In this document: positions 1 to 8,397 of the stretch, in pieces
Layout: every line of letters starts with the position of its first letter
How positions within the stretch are numbered: the stretch's first letter is position 1
Assembly: GCA_041556555.1 (NCBI GenBank)
Contig: JBFFIE010000001.1
Span: 87,072-151,071, forward strand
Direction: 5' to 3'
From: SZUA-592 sp041556555
Lineage (GTDB): Bacteria > Pseudomonadota > Gammaproteobacteria > Eutrophobiales > Eutrophobiaceae
DNA: 64,000 nucleotides
The notes under the pieces: model-generated
Database searches by the model: none
Told to the model about the DNA's origin: nothing
What the model saw: the letters and a program-made list of their open reading frames with translations, nothing else
Made by a program: the position numbers and the translations under genes

Positions 1-1825
1 TGGGGTTTAACTTGCTGCCCCAGAGTTTTTCAAAATTAGCCTGGACCCGGTCATCAGCTACCGGTTGGTAGTCTGGATAGACCATGGGAATCAGTCCAAC
101 ATCGGAAGCGCCCTGAACGTTATTCTGTCCACGCAAAGGATGCAGACCGGTACTGGGCCGGCCGATCTGACCTGTCATCAGTGCCAGTGAAATCAGGCAG
201 CGGGCATTGTCGGTACCATGGATATGTTGGGAGATGCCCATACCCCAGAAGATGATCGCGGTTTTGGCCTTGGCATATAACCGTGCCACTTCCTTGATGG
301 TTTCCGGGGGAATACCACAAAGCGGAGCAACGGTTTCCGGGCTGTATTTTTCAACTGTTTTCTTGAGTTCCTCGAAACCTTCGGTGTGCTCCTTGATGAA
401 TTCATCATTTTGCAGGTTCTCTGCAAGTATGGTGTGCATCATTCCATTGAGTAACAGGACATCAGTACCCGGCCTCAGTTTCAACAGGTGCGAGGCGTGC
501 AGGTACATTTCTGAACCGTAGGGCTCAATCAAGATCATCTTGCTGCCACGTTCAGCAGCGTTTTTCATAAATGTGGCAGCAACGGGGTGATTATCATTGG
601 GCCGGGCACCGATGACAATCATCACCTCGGCTTCAGTACCATCCGCTACCTGGTTGGAAACCGCCCCGGATCCTATTGTCTCCAGCAGGGCAGCGACCGA
701 CGAGGCATGGCATAAACGGGTGCAATGGTCGACGTTGTTGGTACCAAAGCCGGTTCGCACCAGTTTCTGGAACAAATAGGCTTCTTCGTTGCTGCCCTTG
801 GCGCAGCCAAACCCGGCAAGTGCCTCCGAACCCTTTTGCACGCGTATTTTTTTCAGACCCTCAGCGGCCAGATCCAGTGCCTCTTCCCAGCTGGCTTCAC
901 GGAAATAGCGGTATATGTCTTGCTGGTCAATCAGCATTTTTGTCTTGGGCGCGTCTTCTCTCCGGATCAAGGGCTTGGTCAGGCGATCGGGATGATGAAT
1001 ATAATCAAAGCCGTAACGCCCTTTGACACAGAGGCGGCTTTGATTGGATGGCCCGTCCCGACCATCGACATATTGGATCTGGTTATTTTTAACATTGAAA
1101 GTCAGCAGGCAGCCGACCCCACAATAGGGGCAAACGGATTCCACTTTTTTATCGGGTTTAGCCAGGGCCACATTCTTTGCCGGCATCAGGGCACCGGTAG
1201 GGCAGGCCTGGACACATTCACCACAGGCGACACAAGTACTTTCACCCATGGGTTCAGCCATATCAAACACGATTTCAGCATGACTGCCACGGTAGGCATA
1301 ACCAATGACATCATTGACTTGTTCTTCACGGCAGGCCCGGACACAACGGGTGCATTGAATGCAGGCGTCCAGATTGACGGCAATGGCCGTATGAGTCAGG
1401 TCAGGGGCGGGTTGCTGGCGTTGATGAAAGCGGGGGTGATACACGGATAACTTGTCTGCCCAGAAATCGAGTTCGGAATCCAGCCGGTAGGGGGATTTGC
1501 CCTGTTGCGGCATGTCTGCCAGGAGTAATTCCAGAATCATTTTCTGCGAGTGTACGCACCGTTCGTTATCTGAAGTCACTTTCATATCTTCGGTCGGTTT
1601 TCTGCAGCAGGATGGGGCCAACACCCGTTCTCCCTCAATTTCCACCATACAGGCACGACAATTGCCATCCGGCCGGTAGCCTTCCTTGTAACAAAGGTGG
1701 GGAATCTCAACACCCTGGCGCTTGGCCACCTGGAGGATGGTTTCATCTCCATAGGCCTCTACCTCTTTACCGTTGAGGGTAAATTTGGTGACTTTTTCAT
1801 TCATGAATTTCGGGTTTGCAGCCAT
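1..1825 (-). CDS. fdh1A: NAD-dependent formate dehydrogenase, catalytic alpha subunit (partial, C-terminus beyond window)
   Basis: Oxidises formate to CO2 at a molybdo/tungsto-pterin centre and passes electrons to the adjacent beta subunit. About 608 residues lie in the window. In order they show a plant-type [2Fe-2S] domain (Cys around 45-74, including NCRACM), a NuoG-like His/Cys segment (NERCVHSQK), two [4Fe-4S] motifs (CIQCTRCVRAC and CVACGECVQAC), the pterin-domain cluster (CPYCGVGC and later SRLCVKG), and the active-site stretch HCTRLCHASS. The active site uses Cys (TGC), not selenocysteine. The start ATG at 1825 shares one base with the stop of fdh1B (TAATG). Lacking a separate gamma subunit and paired with a fused NuoE/NuoF beta subunit, it matches the FDH1 type of methylotrophs, many of which use tungsten. 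The metal cannot be read from sequence. Its position at the end of the fhc operon suggests it removes formate made by Fhc. Confidence 0.93.
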   Translation of the reverse strand, partial: MAANPKFMNEKVTKFTLNGKEVEAYGDETILQVAKRQGVEIPHLCYKEGYRPDGNCRACMVEIEGERVLAPSCCRKPTEDMKVTSDNERCVHSQKMILELLLADMPQQGKSPYRLDSELDFWADKLSVYHPRFHQRQQPAPDLTHTAIAVNLDACIQCTRCVRACREEQVNDVIGYAYRGSHAEIVFDMAEPMGESTCVACGECVQACPTGALMPAKNVALAKPDKKVESVCPYCGVGCLLTFNVKNNQIQYVDGRDGPSNQSRLCVKGRYGFDYIHHPDRLTKPLIRREDAPKTKMLIDQQDIYRYFREASWEEALDLAAEGLKKIRVQKGSEALAGFGCAKGSNEEAYLFQKLVRTGFGTNNVDHCTRLCHASSVAALLETIGSGAVSNQVADGTEAEVMIVIGARPNDNHPVAATFMKNAAERGSKMILIEPYGSEMYLHASHLLKLRPGTDVLLLNGMMHTILAENLQNDEFIKEHTEGFEELKKTVEKYSPETVAPLCGIPPETIKEVARLYAKAKTAIIFWGMGISQHIHGTDNARCLISLALMTGQIGRPSTGLHPLRGQNNVQGASDVGLIPMVYPDYQPVADDRVQANFEKLWGSKLNP

Positions 1826-3489
1826 TATTCAAATTCCTCGGGAAAATATTTGATTGCACAACGCAAGGGGTTAGGCGCTGCCTGTCCAAGTCCGCAGATG
1901 GAGGTATCCTCCATGGCCTGTGCCAGTTCCTCGAGCAGGGGCGCGTCCCATTCATCTTTTTCCATCAAGTGGACTGCCTTGGCAGTCCCGGCCCGGCAGG
2001 GAGTACATTGACCACAGGATTCATCTTCGAAAAAGCGCATGGCATTCAAGGCCATGGCCTTGGCGCTGTCCCTGTGTGATAACACCACTATCGCCGCGGA
2101 TCCGATAAAACAACCATGTTCCTGCAAGGTGTCAAAATCCAGCGGTACATCACCCAGGGAGGCTGGCAAAATGCCGCCGGATGCGCCGCCGGGGAAATAG
2201 CCATAGAACTCATGACCATCCAGCATGCCACCGCAATACTCGTCTATCAGTTCTTTCATGGTAATACCGGCCGGGGCGAGGTGTACGCCCGGTTTTTTAA
2301 CCCGGCCACTGACAGAGAAAGAACGCAAGCCCTTGCGGTCATGCCGACCCTGTGATGCAAACCAGTCAGCGCCCTTTTCGATGATGTCGCGGACCCAGTG
2401 CATGGACTCCATGTTCTGTTCCAGGGTTGGATACCCGAAAAGGCCAACCTGGGCAACATAGGGAGGGCGTAGTCTCGGCATGCCCTTCTTACCCTCGATG
2501 GACTCAATCATGGCGGACTCTTCGCCACAGATATAGGCCCCGGCACCACGCCTGAGATATAGCGGTGGAATCTTGCAGGGCGGATCCTTGACGAGTTTGT
2601 CGATTTCATGTTCCAGCATTTCCCGGCAACCGGCGTATTCATCACGCAGGTAGATATAAACTTTATCGACATCCCCGATTGCCCAGCTGGCAATCAGTGT
2701 GCCCTCGATGAAGCGATGGGGGTCCTTCTCAAGATAAAAACGATCCTTGAAGGTACCCGGTTCACCCTCATCAATATTAATTGCGACCATTTTGGGCGCC
2801 GGTTGTTCGCACAGGATGCGCCATTTTTTGCCGACCGGGAAACCCGCACCACCCAAGCCGCGAAGATTCGAGTCTTCGAGGATCTTGATAATGTCATCGG
2901 CCTTATGCTTGCCGGCAATGCAGTCTGTCAGGGTCTGGTAACCGCCATCTTTTTTGTAAGCTTTATAATCGATGCAATCCGGGAGCTCAGGAGCAGTCTG
3001 CTTTTTGGACACGGCGTGTTCAACAGCATCTACCGAGGCGTTTCCTATGGGGTTCATGCCGACCACAGCCACCGGTGCCGAGTTGCAACGACCCACACAG
3101 GGGACTGCCTGAATGCGGATCTTGCCCGGTATTTTCTCTTCCAGGTCTTTAATCAGTTGCTTGGCACCGAACATTTCGCAAGTCAGGGACTCGCAGACAC
3201 GGACTGTCAGTGCGGGCGGTGGTGTGCCGCCGGACTTGATGACATCAAAATGGTGATAAAAGGTTGCTGTTTCGTAAACCTCGGCCATGGGCAGTTCCAT
3301 TTCAATAGCCAATGACAGGATATGTCGATTTGAAATGTGTTGATACTTATCCTGGATTTTGTGCAGGTGTTCTATCAGATACTCGCGTGTTCTGGGTTCA
3401 TCACCAATCAAGTCACGGACTTCCGCCAGTGCTTTCCAGGGGGTGGTACGGCCCTCGACACGACCTTTTTTTCCTCGGGTGCGTTTCAT
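1825..3489 (-). CDS. fdh1B: NAD-dependent formate dehydrogenase, NADH-forming beta subunit (NuoE-NuoF fusion)
   Basis: Diaphorase subunit that takes electrons from FdhA and reduces NAD. The 554 residues combine a NuoE-like N-terminal third, with [2Fe-2S] cysteines in CESLTCEMFG and CVGRCNSAP, and a NuoF-like remainder. The latter has the FMN/NADH-site glycine-rich motif GLGGAGFPVGKKW, the second glycine-rich segment GAGAYICGEESAMIESIEG, and the [4Fe-4S] motif SCGQCTPCRAGT. Length fits the fused beta subunits of FDH1-type enzymes. Its ATG overlaps the fhcC stop by four bases (ATGA) and its stop overlaps the fdh1A start, so the two FDH genes are translationally coupled to the Fhc genes. The protein is probably cytoplasmic. 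Confidence 0.93.
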   Translation of the reverse strand: MKRTRGKKGRVEGRTTPWKALAEVRDLIGDEPRTREYLIEHLHKIQDKYQHISNRHILSLAIEMELPMAEVYETATFYHHFDVIKSGGTPPPALTVRVCESLTCEMFGAKQLIKDLEEKIPGKIRIQAVPCVGRCNSAPVAVVGMNPIGNASVDAVEHAVSKKQTAPELPDCIDYKAYKKDGGYQTLTDCIAGKHKADDIIKILEDSNLRGLGGAGFPVGKKWRILCEQPAPKMVAINIDEGEPGTFKDRFYLEKDPHRFIEGTLIASWAIGDVDKVYIYLRDEYAGCREMLEHEIDKLVKDPPCKIPPLYLRRGAGAYICGEESAMIESIEGKKGMPRLRPPYVAQVGLFGYPTLEQNMESMHWVRDIIEKGADWFASQGRHDRKGLRSFSVSGRVKKPGVHLAPAGITMKELIDEYCGGMLDGHEFYGYFPGGASGGILPASLGDVPLDFDTLQEHGCFIGSAAIVVLSHRDSAKAMALNAMRFFEDESCGQCTPCRAGTAKAVHLMEKDEWDAPLLEELAQAMEDTSICGLGQAAPNPLRCAIKYFPEEFE

Positions 3490-4340
3490 GCAGACTTAGT
3501 TCCTGGTTTTATCGATTCTAGTATCGGTTGTAATATTAATATTTCTCCCTTGCCTTTATAGGCAAGATCACCGGCATAACGATGAACCTCGGGATCAATT
3601 TTCTTGAAGATATCGTACTGTTTGCCCATGTCGGCAATTTGTTTGAATAACAGCCTCAGAAACTGCATTTTCAGATTGCCACAACTGCGGAAAGTGGCGG
3701 CTATGTGTATGGGTCTTTTGGCCAGTACGATGGTGCCGCGACGCATGCTGAAACCAACATGTTCTCCGGCCTTGTCCAGCACGATGATCGTACCGGCATG
3801 CATCCTGCTGCCGCAATAATTTCCGGCACTGCCCTCAATTATTATCATACCACGGCGCATGCGATCACCAATACAGTTCCCGGCGTTACCATAGACGCAG
3901 ATAAAGCCGTCCGTCATACCCTCAATTTCACCGGCGAGTGCACCACCAAGATAATCACCGACATTACCGTTGACCTGGATATAACCCTCGGACATAGCAC
4001 AGCCCATCCAGGAACCGGCATTGCCATTGACAATAATCGTGCCACCTTTCATGCTCTGCCCGACGTAGTCACCGACATCCCCCTTGATAATAATGATACC
4101 CTCGCTCATGTCTCTGCCAATACGGATCAGCTTGTCGGTGCAGCGTCTGAATTCGATATTGTCATTTTTGGCGCTTTTGATCTTAAAGGCTTTATCAACA
4201 GCCAGCTTGCCCTTGCCATAATTAAGCTGAATGCGCTTGATCTCGGCCTGTGTCATGGACTGCAGGCGTTCGGGGATTAGTGGCGACAGGTCCAGCGCAA
4301 ACCGGGGCTTGATTGACAGTGTGAAAATCATGCCCTTCAT
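3486..4340 (-). CDS. fhcC: Formyltransferase/hydrolase complex subunit C (hydrolytic Fhc set)
   Basis: Structural subunit of the four-subunit Fhc complex, related to archaeal FwdC and to the C-terminal beta-helix domain of glutamate synthase. The 284 residues carry tandem glycine-rich repeats of the GxxGxxxGxxMxxG type, for example GNAGSWMGCAMSEG, GNVGDYLGGALAGE and GSAGNYCGSRMHAG, which form a right-handed beta-helix. The family helps hold the methylofuran arm that swings between the FhcA and FhcD active sites. It overlaps both neighbours by ATGA junctions (with fhcD upstream and fdh1B downstream). It is longer at the C-terminus than the second paralogue at 10142-10951 and only moderately similar to it. 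Confidence 0.92.
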   Translation of the reverse strand: MKGMIFTLSIKPRFALDLSPLIPERLQSMTQAEIKRIQLNYGKGKLAVDKAFKIKSAKNDNIEFRRCTDKLIRIGRDMSEGIIIIKGDVGDYVGQSMKGGTIIVNGNAGSWMGCAMSEGYIQVNGNVGDYLGGALAGEIEGMTDGFICVYGNAGNCIGDRMRRGMIIIEGSAGNYCGSRMHAGTIIVLDKAGEHVGFSMRRGTIVLAKRPIHIAATFRSCGNLKMQFLRLLFKQIADMGKQYDIFKKIDPEVHRYAGDLAYKGKGEILILQPILESIKPGTKSA

Positions 4341-5233
4341 TTCAATAACTTCCTCAGGTGGAAGTGATAAGGACCGAGATTGCCACCGTAATTGCCTGCA
4401 CTGACGCGATAGATGCCTTTCTTGGGTCCAAACGTGCAGATTTCCTTGATCCCGCTTCGCATGGCTTCGTTGATAGCCTTCTCAGTCAGTCCGTCGATAA
4501 CGATTTCTAGGACAGAGCCTATTTCTTCTGTTAATTCCGACTTCACCTGGCCCTTGAGGGTGGGGCAATAGGCCTCGTTGGTCGAGGCACCAATGAATTT
4601 GTATTTTGAACCGACCTTGGATCCGGAACCAACCACACCACCCGGGAAGGCGGTGATCACGCCCGGTACTTTCTTGATAGCATCGACCGCTTTCTCGCAT
4701 GCCGCGAGACCTTGCCGCGAAGTTTTAGCCAGCACCAGGAAGTTGCCGCCGCCGATTGCCGGCAGTACACCGGTGGTTTCCTCGCAAATGAATTCACCAT
4801 GCATGACAGGGATACGCCAGAATCTGCGACGATTGATGACTTTTGAAATCTGGTAACCATCGCCGAAATACCTCAGGCTTTTACCAAGTGATATGGTGTC
4901 TTCGGAATGAATACCGGCGTAACAGGCTGTCGTGGCCGTGGTCATGACCGATTGACCGACACGAGTCGGAACATGTTTGTCCAGGTCCTTCTTGGACATG
5001 GCAAACATCATCACGGATATTCCGGGACGGCCATCCGGCGTCTCTTCGGGCAGAAGTTCTCTTTCTATATCACCTTCAATGCCACAGGCAATCACAGAGG
5101 AGGCAAAGCCACGAATGGAGTTGGCTGCCATGTAGGCCCACTTTAATGACATTGCCGTGATAATGATTCGCGTTGCCTTCATCGGAAAGGCTTCAGCGAA
5201 TGTGTCATCAATGGTTACGCCGTTGATCTTCAA
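4337..5233 (-). CDS. fhcD: Formylmethanofuran:H4MPT formyltransferase-type subunit D (hydrolytic Fhc set)
   Basis: Transfers the formyl group between formyl-H4MPT and methylofuran (Ftr activity) inside the Fhc complex. The 298-residue length is that of the Ftr/FhcD family. Typical stretches are FAEAFPMKATRIIITA near the N-terminus, HGEFICEETTGVLPAIGGGNFLV in the middle, GSKVGSKYKFIGASTNEAYCPTL, and SAGNYGGNLGPYHFHLRKLL at the C-terminus. The gene lies four bases after fhcA and overlaps fhcC by four bases. A paralogue of identical length sits at 10948-11844, so both complexes carry their own formyltransferase. Confidence 0.94.
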   Translation of the reverse strand: MKINGVTIDDTFAEAFPMKATRIIITAMSLKWAYMAANSIRGFASSVIACGIEGDIERELLPEETPDGRPGISVMMFAMSKKDLDKHVPTRVGQSVMTTATTACYAGIHSEDTISLGKSLRYFGDGYQISKVINRRRFWRIPVMHGEFICEETTGVLPAIGGGNFLVLAKTSRQGLAACEKAVDAIKKVPGVITAFPGGVVGSGSKVGSKYKFIGASTNEAYCPTLKGQVKSELTEEIGSVLEIVIDGLTEKAINEAMRSGIKEICTFGPKKGIYRVSAGNYGGNLGPYHFHLRKLLK

Positions 5234-5237
5234 GAAA

Positions 5238-6896
5238 TTACCTCACACATGGCTGGATGATGAGCCTGCCTTTGCCTAGATCGCTGATCTCATCATCCGC
5301 GATCTTGAAATTACCCAGCTTGATGTTCACGTAACGGTCAAAATATTTAACTAACGATTTCTCTATGCCCTTATCGTAGTCCGGGCGGAGTGTATGTGTC
5401 CCGCCGGATGTTACGTGGACCACCCTGCCTTTTTCCGCAACCAGTTCACCGTCCTTGAAGACATAATCCGGTTTACCGAACATTCGTTCCTTGTTTTTGT
5501 GTTCCGTGTAAACCGTGATATCAGCTGCAGCTCCGGTACCGAGATGACCGCGGTCCTTCAGTCCCAGGCTGCGGGCCGGCGCGGCCCGGGTCATGATGGC
5601 AATTTCATATAATGAATATTCACGGTCAAGGCTAGCCAGAACGCTGGATGATGCCGCTGCTTTATTGATCGTCGAGAGCATATCGTTGCGGAAACCCCGG
5701 TCCATTAATAAACGAATCAGATGAGGATAGGTGGTGAATGGCGCACCATTAGGGTGATCTGTTGTCAGGAATATCCGCCAGGGATCGTCGACCTGTAAAA
5801 ATAATTCCAGGCCGATGGCCCATTGCAGGGCATTGACAAAATTCTTGTCCTCGTAGCGGAAGGGAACAACACCACAGCCCGCGTCACATTCAATGTCCAT
5901 CAACAGCCATTTTTTGGGATGGGCGTGCCAGTGGCCTTCATACTGATGCATGGTATCACCGGATGCGGTTACGGTCTGACCAAAGAGAATCTGGCCGACA
6001 TCAATGGAAATGTTTTTATGCCTGTTGACGGATTCTGCAATCTCGGCTGCACCTGATGAGAATTTCCGGTCACCCTCAGTGCCGTAACTATGGAACTGGA
6101 TATGTGTCAGGTGCATGGGAAGACCTTCAACTCCTTCTATGGTATCCAGAGTGGATTGTTTGTTGCCCGGCACACCGAGGTTACAACCGTGTACATGCAG
6201 TGGATGAGGAATGCCCAGGTCATGCACAGCCCTGGACAGTGATATCAATATTTCCCTTGGGGAGACATTATAAAATGGGTTTTTGTCATCCAGGTCCAGT
6301 TTACGCTGGTTAAATTTGAAGGCGTTAATGCCGCCCGGATTGACGACCTTGATGCCCAATGCCTGGGATGACTGGATAATCCAGGCGACATAATCATTGA
6401 TTGCAGCCTGGTCTTTTTTTGCGGCCAGCATCTGCAGGAAGAAATCATCATTACCCAGTAAGGCATATGCACCCTTGTCCACGATCGGTGTATCGGCCAT
6501 TTCCATGTGGGCCTGGCGGGCATTGGCCGGCAGCATGGCCGGTTCGAAACAGGAGGTGTATCCCATCTCGGCATAGCGATAACCTGCCGTCAATGTCGAT
6601 GGCACAGCATGTCCACAGCCTGCACGAGTGATAGAGGTTCTTTTCACCGGGTCATCCCGGTGGTCCTCCGGCAACATCATGCGCGCCAGGTTAACCTTGC
6701 CCCCGCCGATGTGAGTATGAATATCAATGGCGCCTGACATAATTACCTTGCCACGCAAATCATAGGTCTTGTCAATCCTCGCCTGGATGTCAGGTTTGTT
6801 GATGATCCTGCCATCCTTGATGTAGATATCCTGGCGCTTGCCATTGATGCCATTGGCAGGGTCATAGACTGTTCCACCTGATAACTTAATAATCAT
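5238..6896 (-). CDS. fhcA: Formyltransferase/hydrolase complex subunit A, amidohydrolase (hydrolytic Fhc set)
   Basis: Zinc amidohydrolase that splits formyl-methylofuran into methylofuran and formate, the last step of the H4MPT formaldehyde-oxidation route. The 552 residues keep the binuclear-metal residues of the FwdA/FhcA family: IDIHTHIGG (His about 60 and 62), the lysine in VKVVNPGG that is carboxylated in relatives, HPLHVHG, LTHIQFHSYG, the CDAGCG segment and the catalytic Asp in TTDHPNG. A strong AGGTGAG ribosome-binding site precedes the ATG and lies across the fhcB stop. The gene stands between fhcB and fhcD in the tight minus-strand operon. Confidence 0.95.
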   Translation of the reverse strand: MIIKLSGGTVYDPANGINGKRQDIYIKDGRIINKPDIQARIDKTYDLRGKVIMSGAIDIHTHIGGGKVNLARMMLPEDHRDDPVKRTSITRAGCGHAVPSTLTAGYRYAEMGYTSCFEPAMLPANARQAHMEMADTPIVDKGAYALLGNDDFFLQMLAAKKDQAAINDYVAWIIQSSQALGIKVVNPGGINAFKFNQRKLDLDDKNPFYNVSPREILISLSRAVHDLGIPHPLHVHGCNLGVPGNKQSTLDTIEGVEGLPMHLTHIQFHSYGTEGDRKFSSGAAEIAESVNRHKNISIDVGQILFGQTVTASGDTMHQYEGHWHAHPKKWLLMDIECDAGCGVVPFRYEDKNFVNALQWAIGLELFLQVDDPWRIFLTTDHPNGAPFTTYPHLIRLLMDRGFRNDMLSTINKAAASSSVLASLDREYSLYEIAIMTRAAPARSLGLKDRGHLGTGAAADITVYTEHKNKERMFGKPDYVFKDGELVAEKGRVVHVTSGGTHTLRPDYDKGIEKSLVKYFDRYVNIKLGNFKIADDEISDLGKGRLIIQPCVR

Positions 6897-6902
6897 TCAC
6901 AC

Positions 6903-8180
6903 TCACCTGTATGCTTCAGTTATCCGGTTGATCACATCAGCAACTCCTGGATGCTCGGAATTTTGTAATTTTTTCAATTTGAAAGATACGACACCATCTG
7001 TTCTTACCATTTGACCAGTGTGGTTAATCCCTGGTATGCCAACCGGTATATAGACATGGGGTTTGCCGTTAATTTTGACTGACGGGGCGGCCAGAACGAT
7101 GCTCGGTACTCTCCAGTCTGGTAAATCGATCGGTGCTCCAAGACTGGAAATCCAAAACAGGACATCCAGTTCATTGGTTTCCAGCAAGCGTTTTCCAGAG
7201 AACCGGTAAGCGTCAAAGTCCGGAAATCCCCTGGCATAACTGACCCGTGATGGATACCCGCTCTGCCAGGCCGTGACCTGGGTTGCCGTCATGCCACCTT
7301 CGCTGCCACCGAGACTGAAACCGGCAAAACGGGTCATCCGGTTCAGATACTTGATTATCTCAGTAATAGTCTGAACGGTGAGTTCAGCATAGGGAAAATC
7401 CAGTTCACCCGGTGCCCAGACAATCACACCATAACTGGCCTTAAGAAGCAGTTCTGTGAGATTTTTCAACTGGGATAACTTGATATTGCCAATTGTTGGC
7501 TTGTCAATTTCCAGGCCAACAGACAGGGCGTGCAATATTGAAAATACTTCACCAATATCATCCTGTTCGCATTGCAGTTTGATCGGGCGCTTACCCGGTG
7601 ATTTGCCCGCAGGTGCACTATCCAGTTTATCGCCGATATAAACCAGTTGACGTTCTTTTTTATTGATTTTTACCAGGCTATGGGATGGATTGATGATCCG
7701 TTCAAAGAATCGGGGGAAGTTGGTATTGGCGTCTGTGCCCGCAAAGATGATCAGGTCTGCACGGTTCCTTATCTCGGCCAGGGTGGTCATGACATAACCA
7801 TGATTCTGCAGCACATCCAGGTTCCTGAAAGCAGCATTGCTGTGCATGTGATCAATGACGGCACCGGCTTTCTCGGTAAGCCTGAGGGCGGCACGCATGC
7901 CATTGACATCTGTCCCCAATCCACCAATGAGTGCCTGGTTGGAACGTTTAAGAATCTTTGCAGCTTCCTTGATGGCGTCTTCGAGAGAGCAGGCCTTGCC
8001 TGCAATCGTAGGCGATACTCGGGGTTGGTTTTCTTCAAACCGGGTTTTGGCGAGCTTGCAACCATTCTGCTTGACCTTCAGGCTGTCTTTCAGTTGACTG
8101 ATAACAAGGTCATCACAAAGGAGGCTGCAGAATGGGCAGGGCACCTCCTCAAATCTCTTGCTGTTCGTATCCTGGGTCAT
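6903..8180 (-). CDS. fhcB: Formyltransferase/hydrolase complex subunit B, redox-inactive FwdB homologue
   Basis: Homologue of the pterin-binding subunit of formylmethanofuran dehydrogenase, serving as scaffold in the hydrolytic Fhc complex. The 425 residues begin with four cysteines in the spacing of the archaeal [4Fe-4S] site (Cys15, 18, 22 and 41; PCPFCSLLCDD and NGCKLA). The segment that should hold the catalytic Cys reads DHMHSNAAF with no cysteine, so metal-pterin redox chemistry is not expected. No FwdD-like gene accompanies this set. It is the first gene of the operon; the ATG at 8180 follows an AGGAA ribosome-binding site. Whether the retained cysteines still bind a cluster cannot be told from sequence. 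Confidence 0.92.
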   Translation of the reverse strand: MTQDTNSKRFEEVPCPFCSLLCDDLVISQLKDSLKVKQNGCKLAKTRFEENQPRVSPTIAGKACSLEDAIKEAAKILKRSNQALIGGLGTDVNGMRAALRLTEKAGAVIDHMHSNAAFRNLDVLQNHGYVMTTLAEIRNRADLIIFAGTDANTNFPRFFERIINPSHSLVKINKKERQLVYIGDKLDSAPAGKSPGKRPIKLQCEQDDIGEVFSILHALSVGLEIDKPTIGNIKLSQLKNLTELLLKASYGVIVWAPGELDFPYAELTVQTITEIIKYLNRMTRFAGFSLGGSEGGMTATQVTAWQSGYPSRVSYARGFPDFDAYRFSGKRLLETNELDVLFWISSLGAPIDLPDWRVPSIVLAAPSVKINGKPHVYIPVGIPGINHTGQMVRTDGVVSFKLKKLQNSEHPGVADVINRITEAYR

Positions 8181-8397
8181 TCGTTCCTGAGAAAATCCGA
8201 GATTACGTCATTATTATTATGGTTTTCGCGTCTAGTCGGCGCGCGCGAGCGTCAAGCTACGGCGACAAATAAACTTCATTAAATCAGATAGATATACTTA
8301 CTTTAGCCCTTCGGCGTGGAAGCAGTTATATGATACCTTGTCTGGGTTTGGCCGTCATCCGAAAAGCCCCGATCGGGTTCTGAAGGGAGGTGTGAAA

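Noticed and set aside
2608..3315. 235-residue plus-strand open frame
   Set aside because: Lies entirely inside fdh1B on the opposite strand, which has clear iron-sulfur and flavin motifs; the frame has no family features.
3705..4280. 191-residue plus-strand open frame
   Set aside because: Antisense shadow of fhcC; its repetitive composition only mirrors the FhcC glycine repeats.
8340..8397. Terminator after fprA (CCCGATCGGG palindrome)
   Set aside because: Only a 3-4 base stem with the four central bases as loop; the T-rich stretch after it is short.
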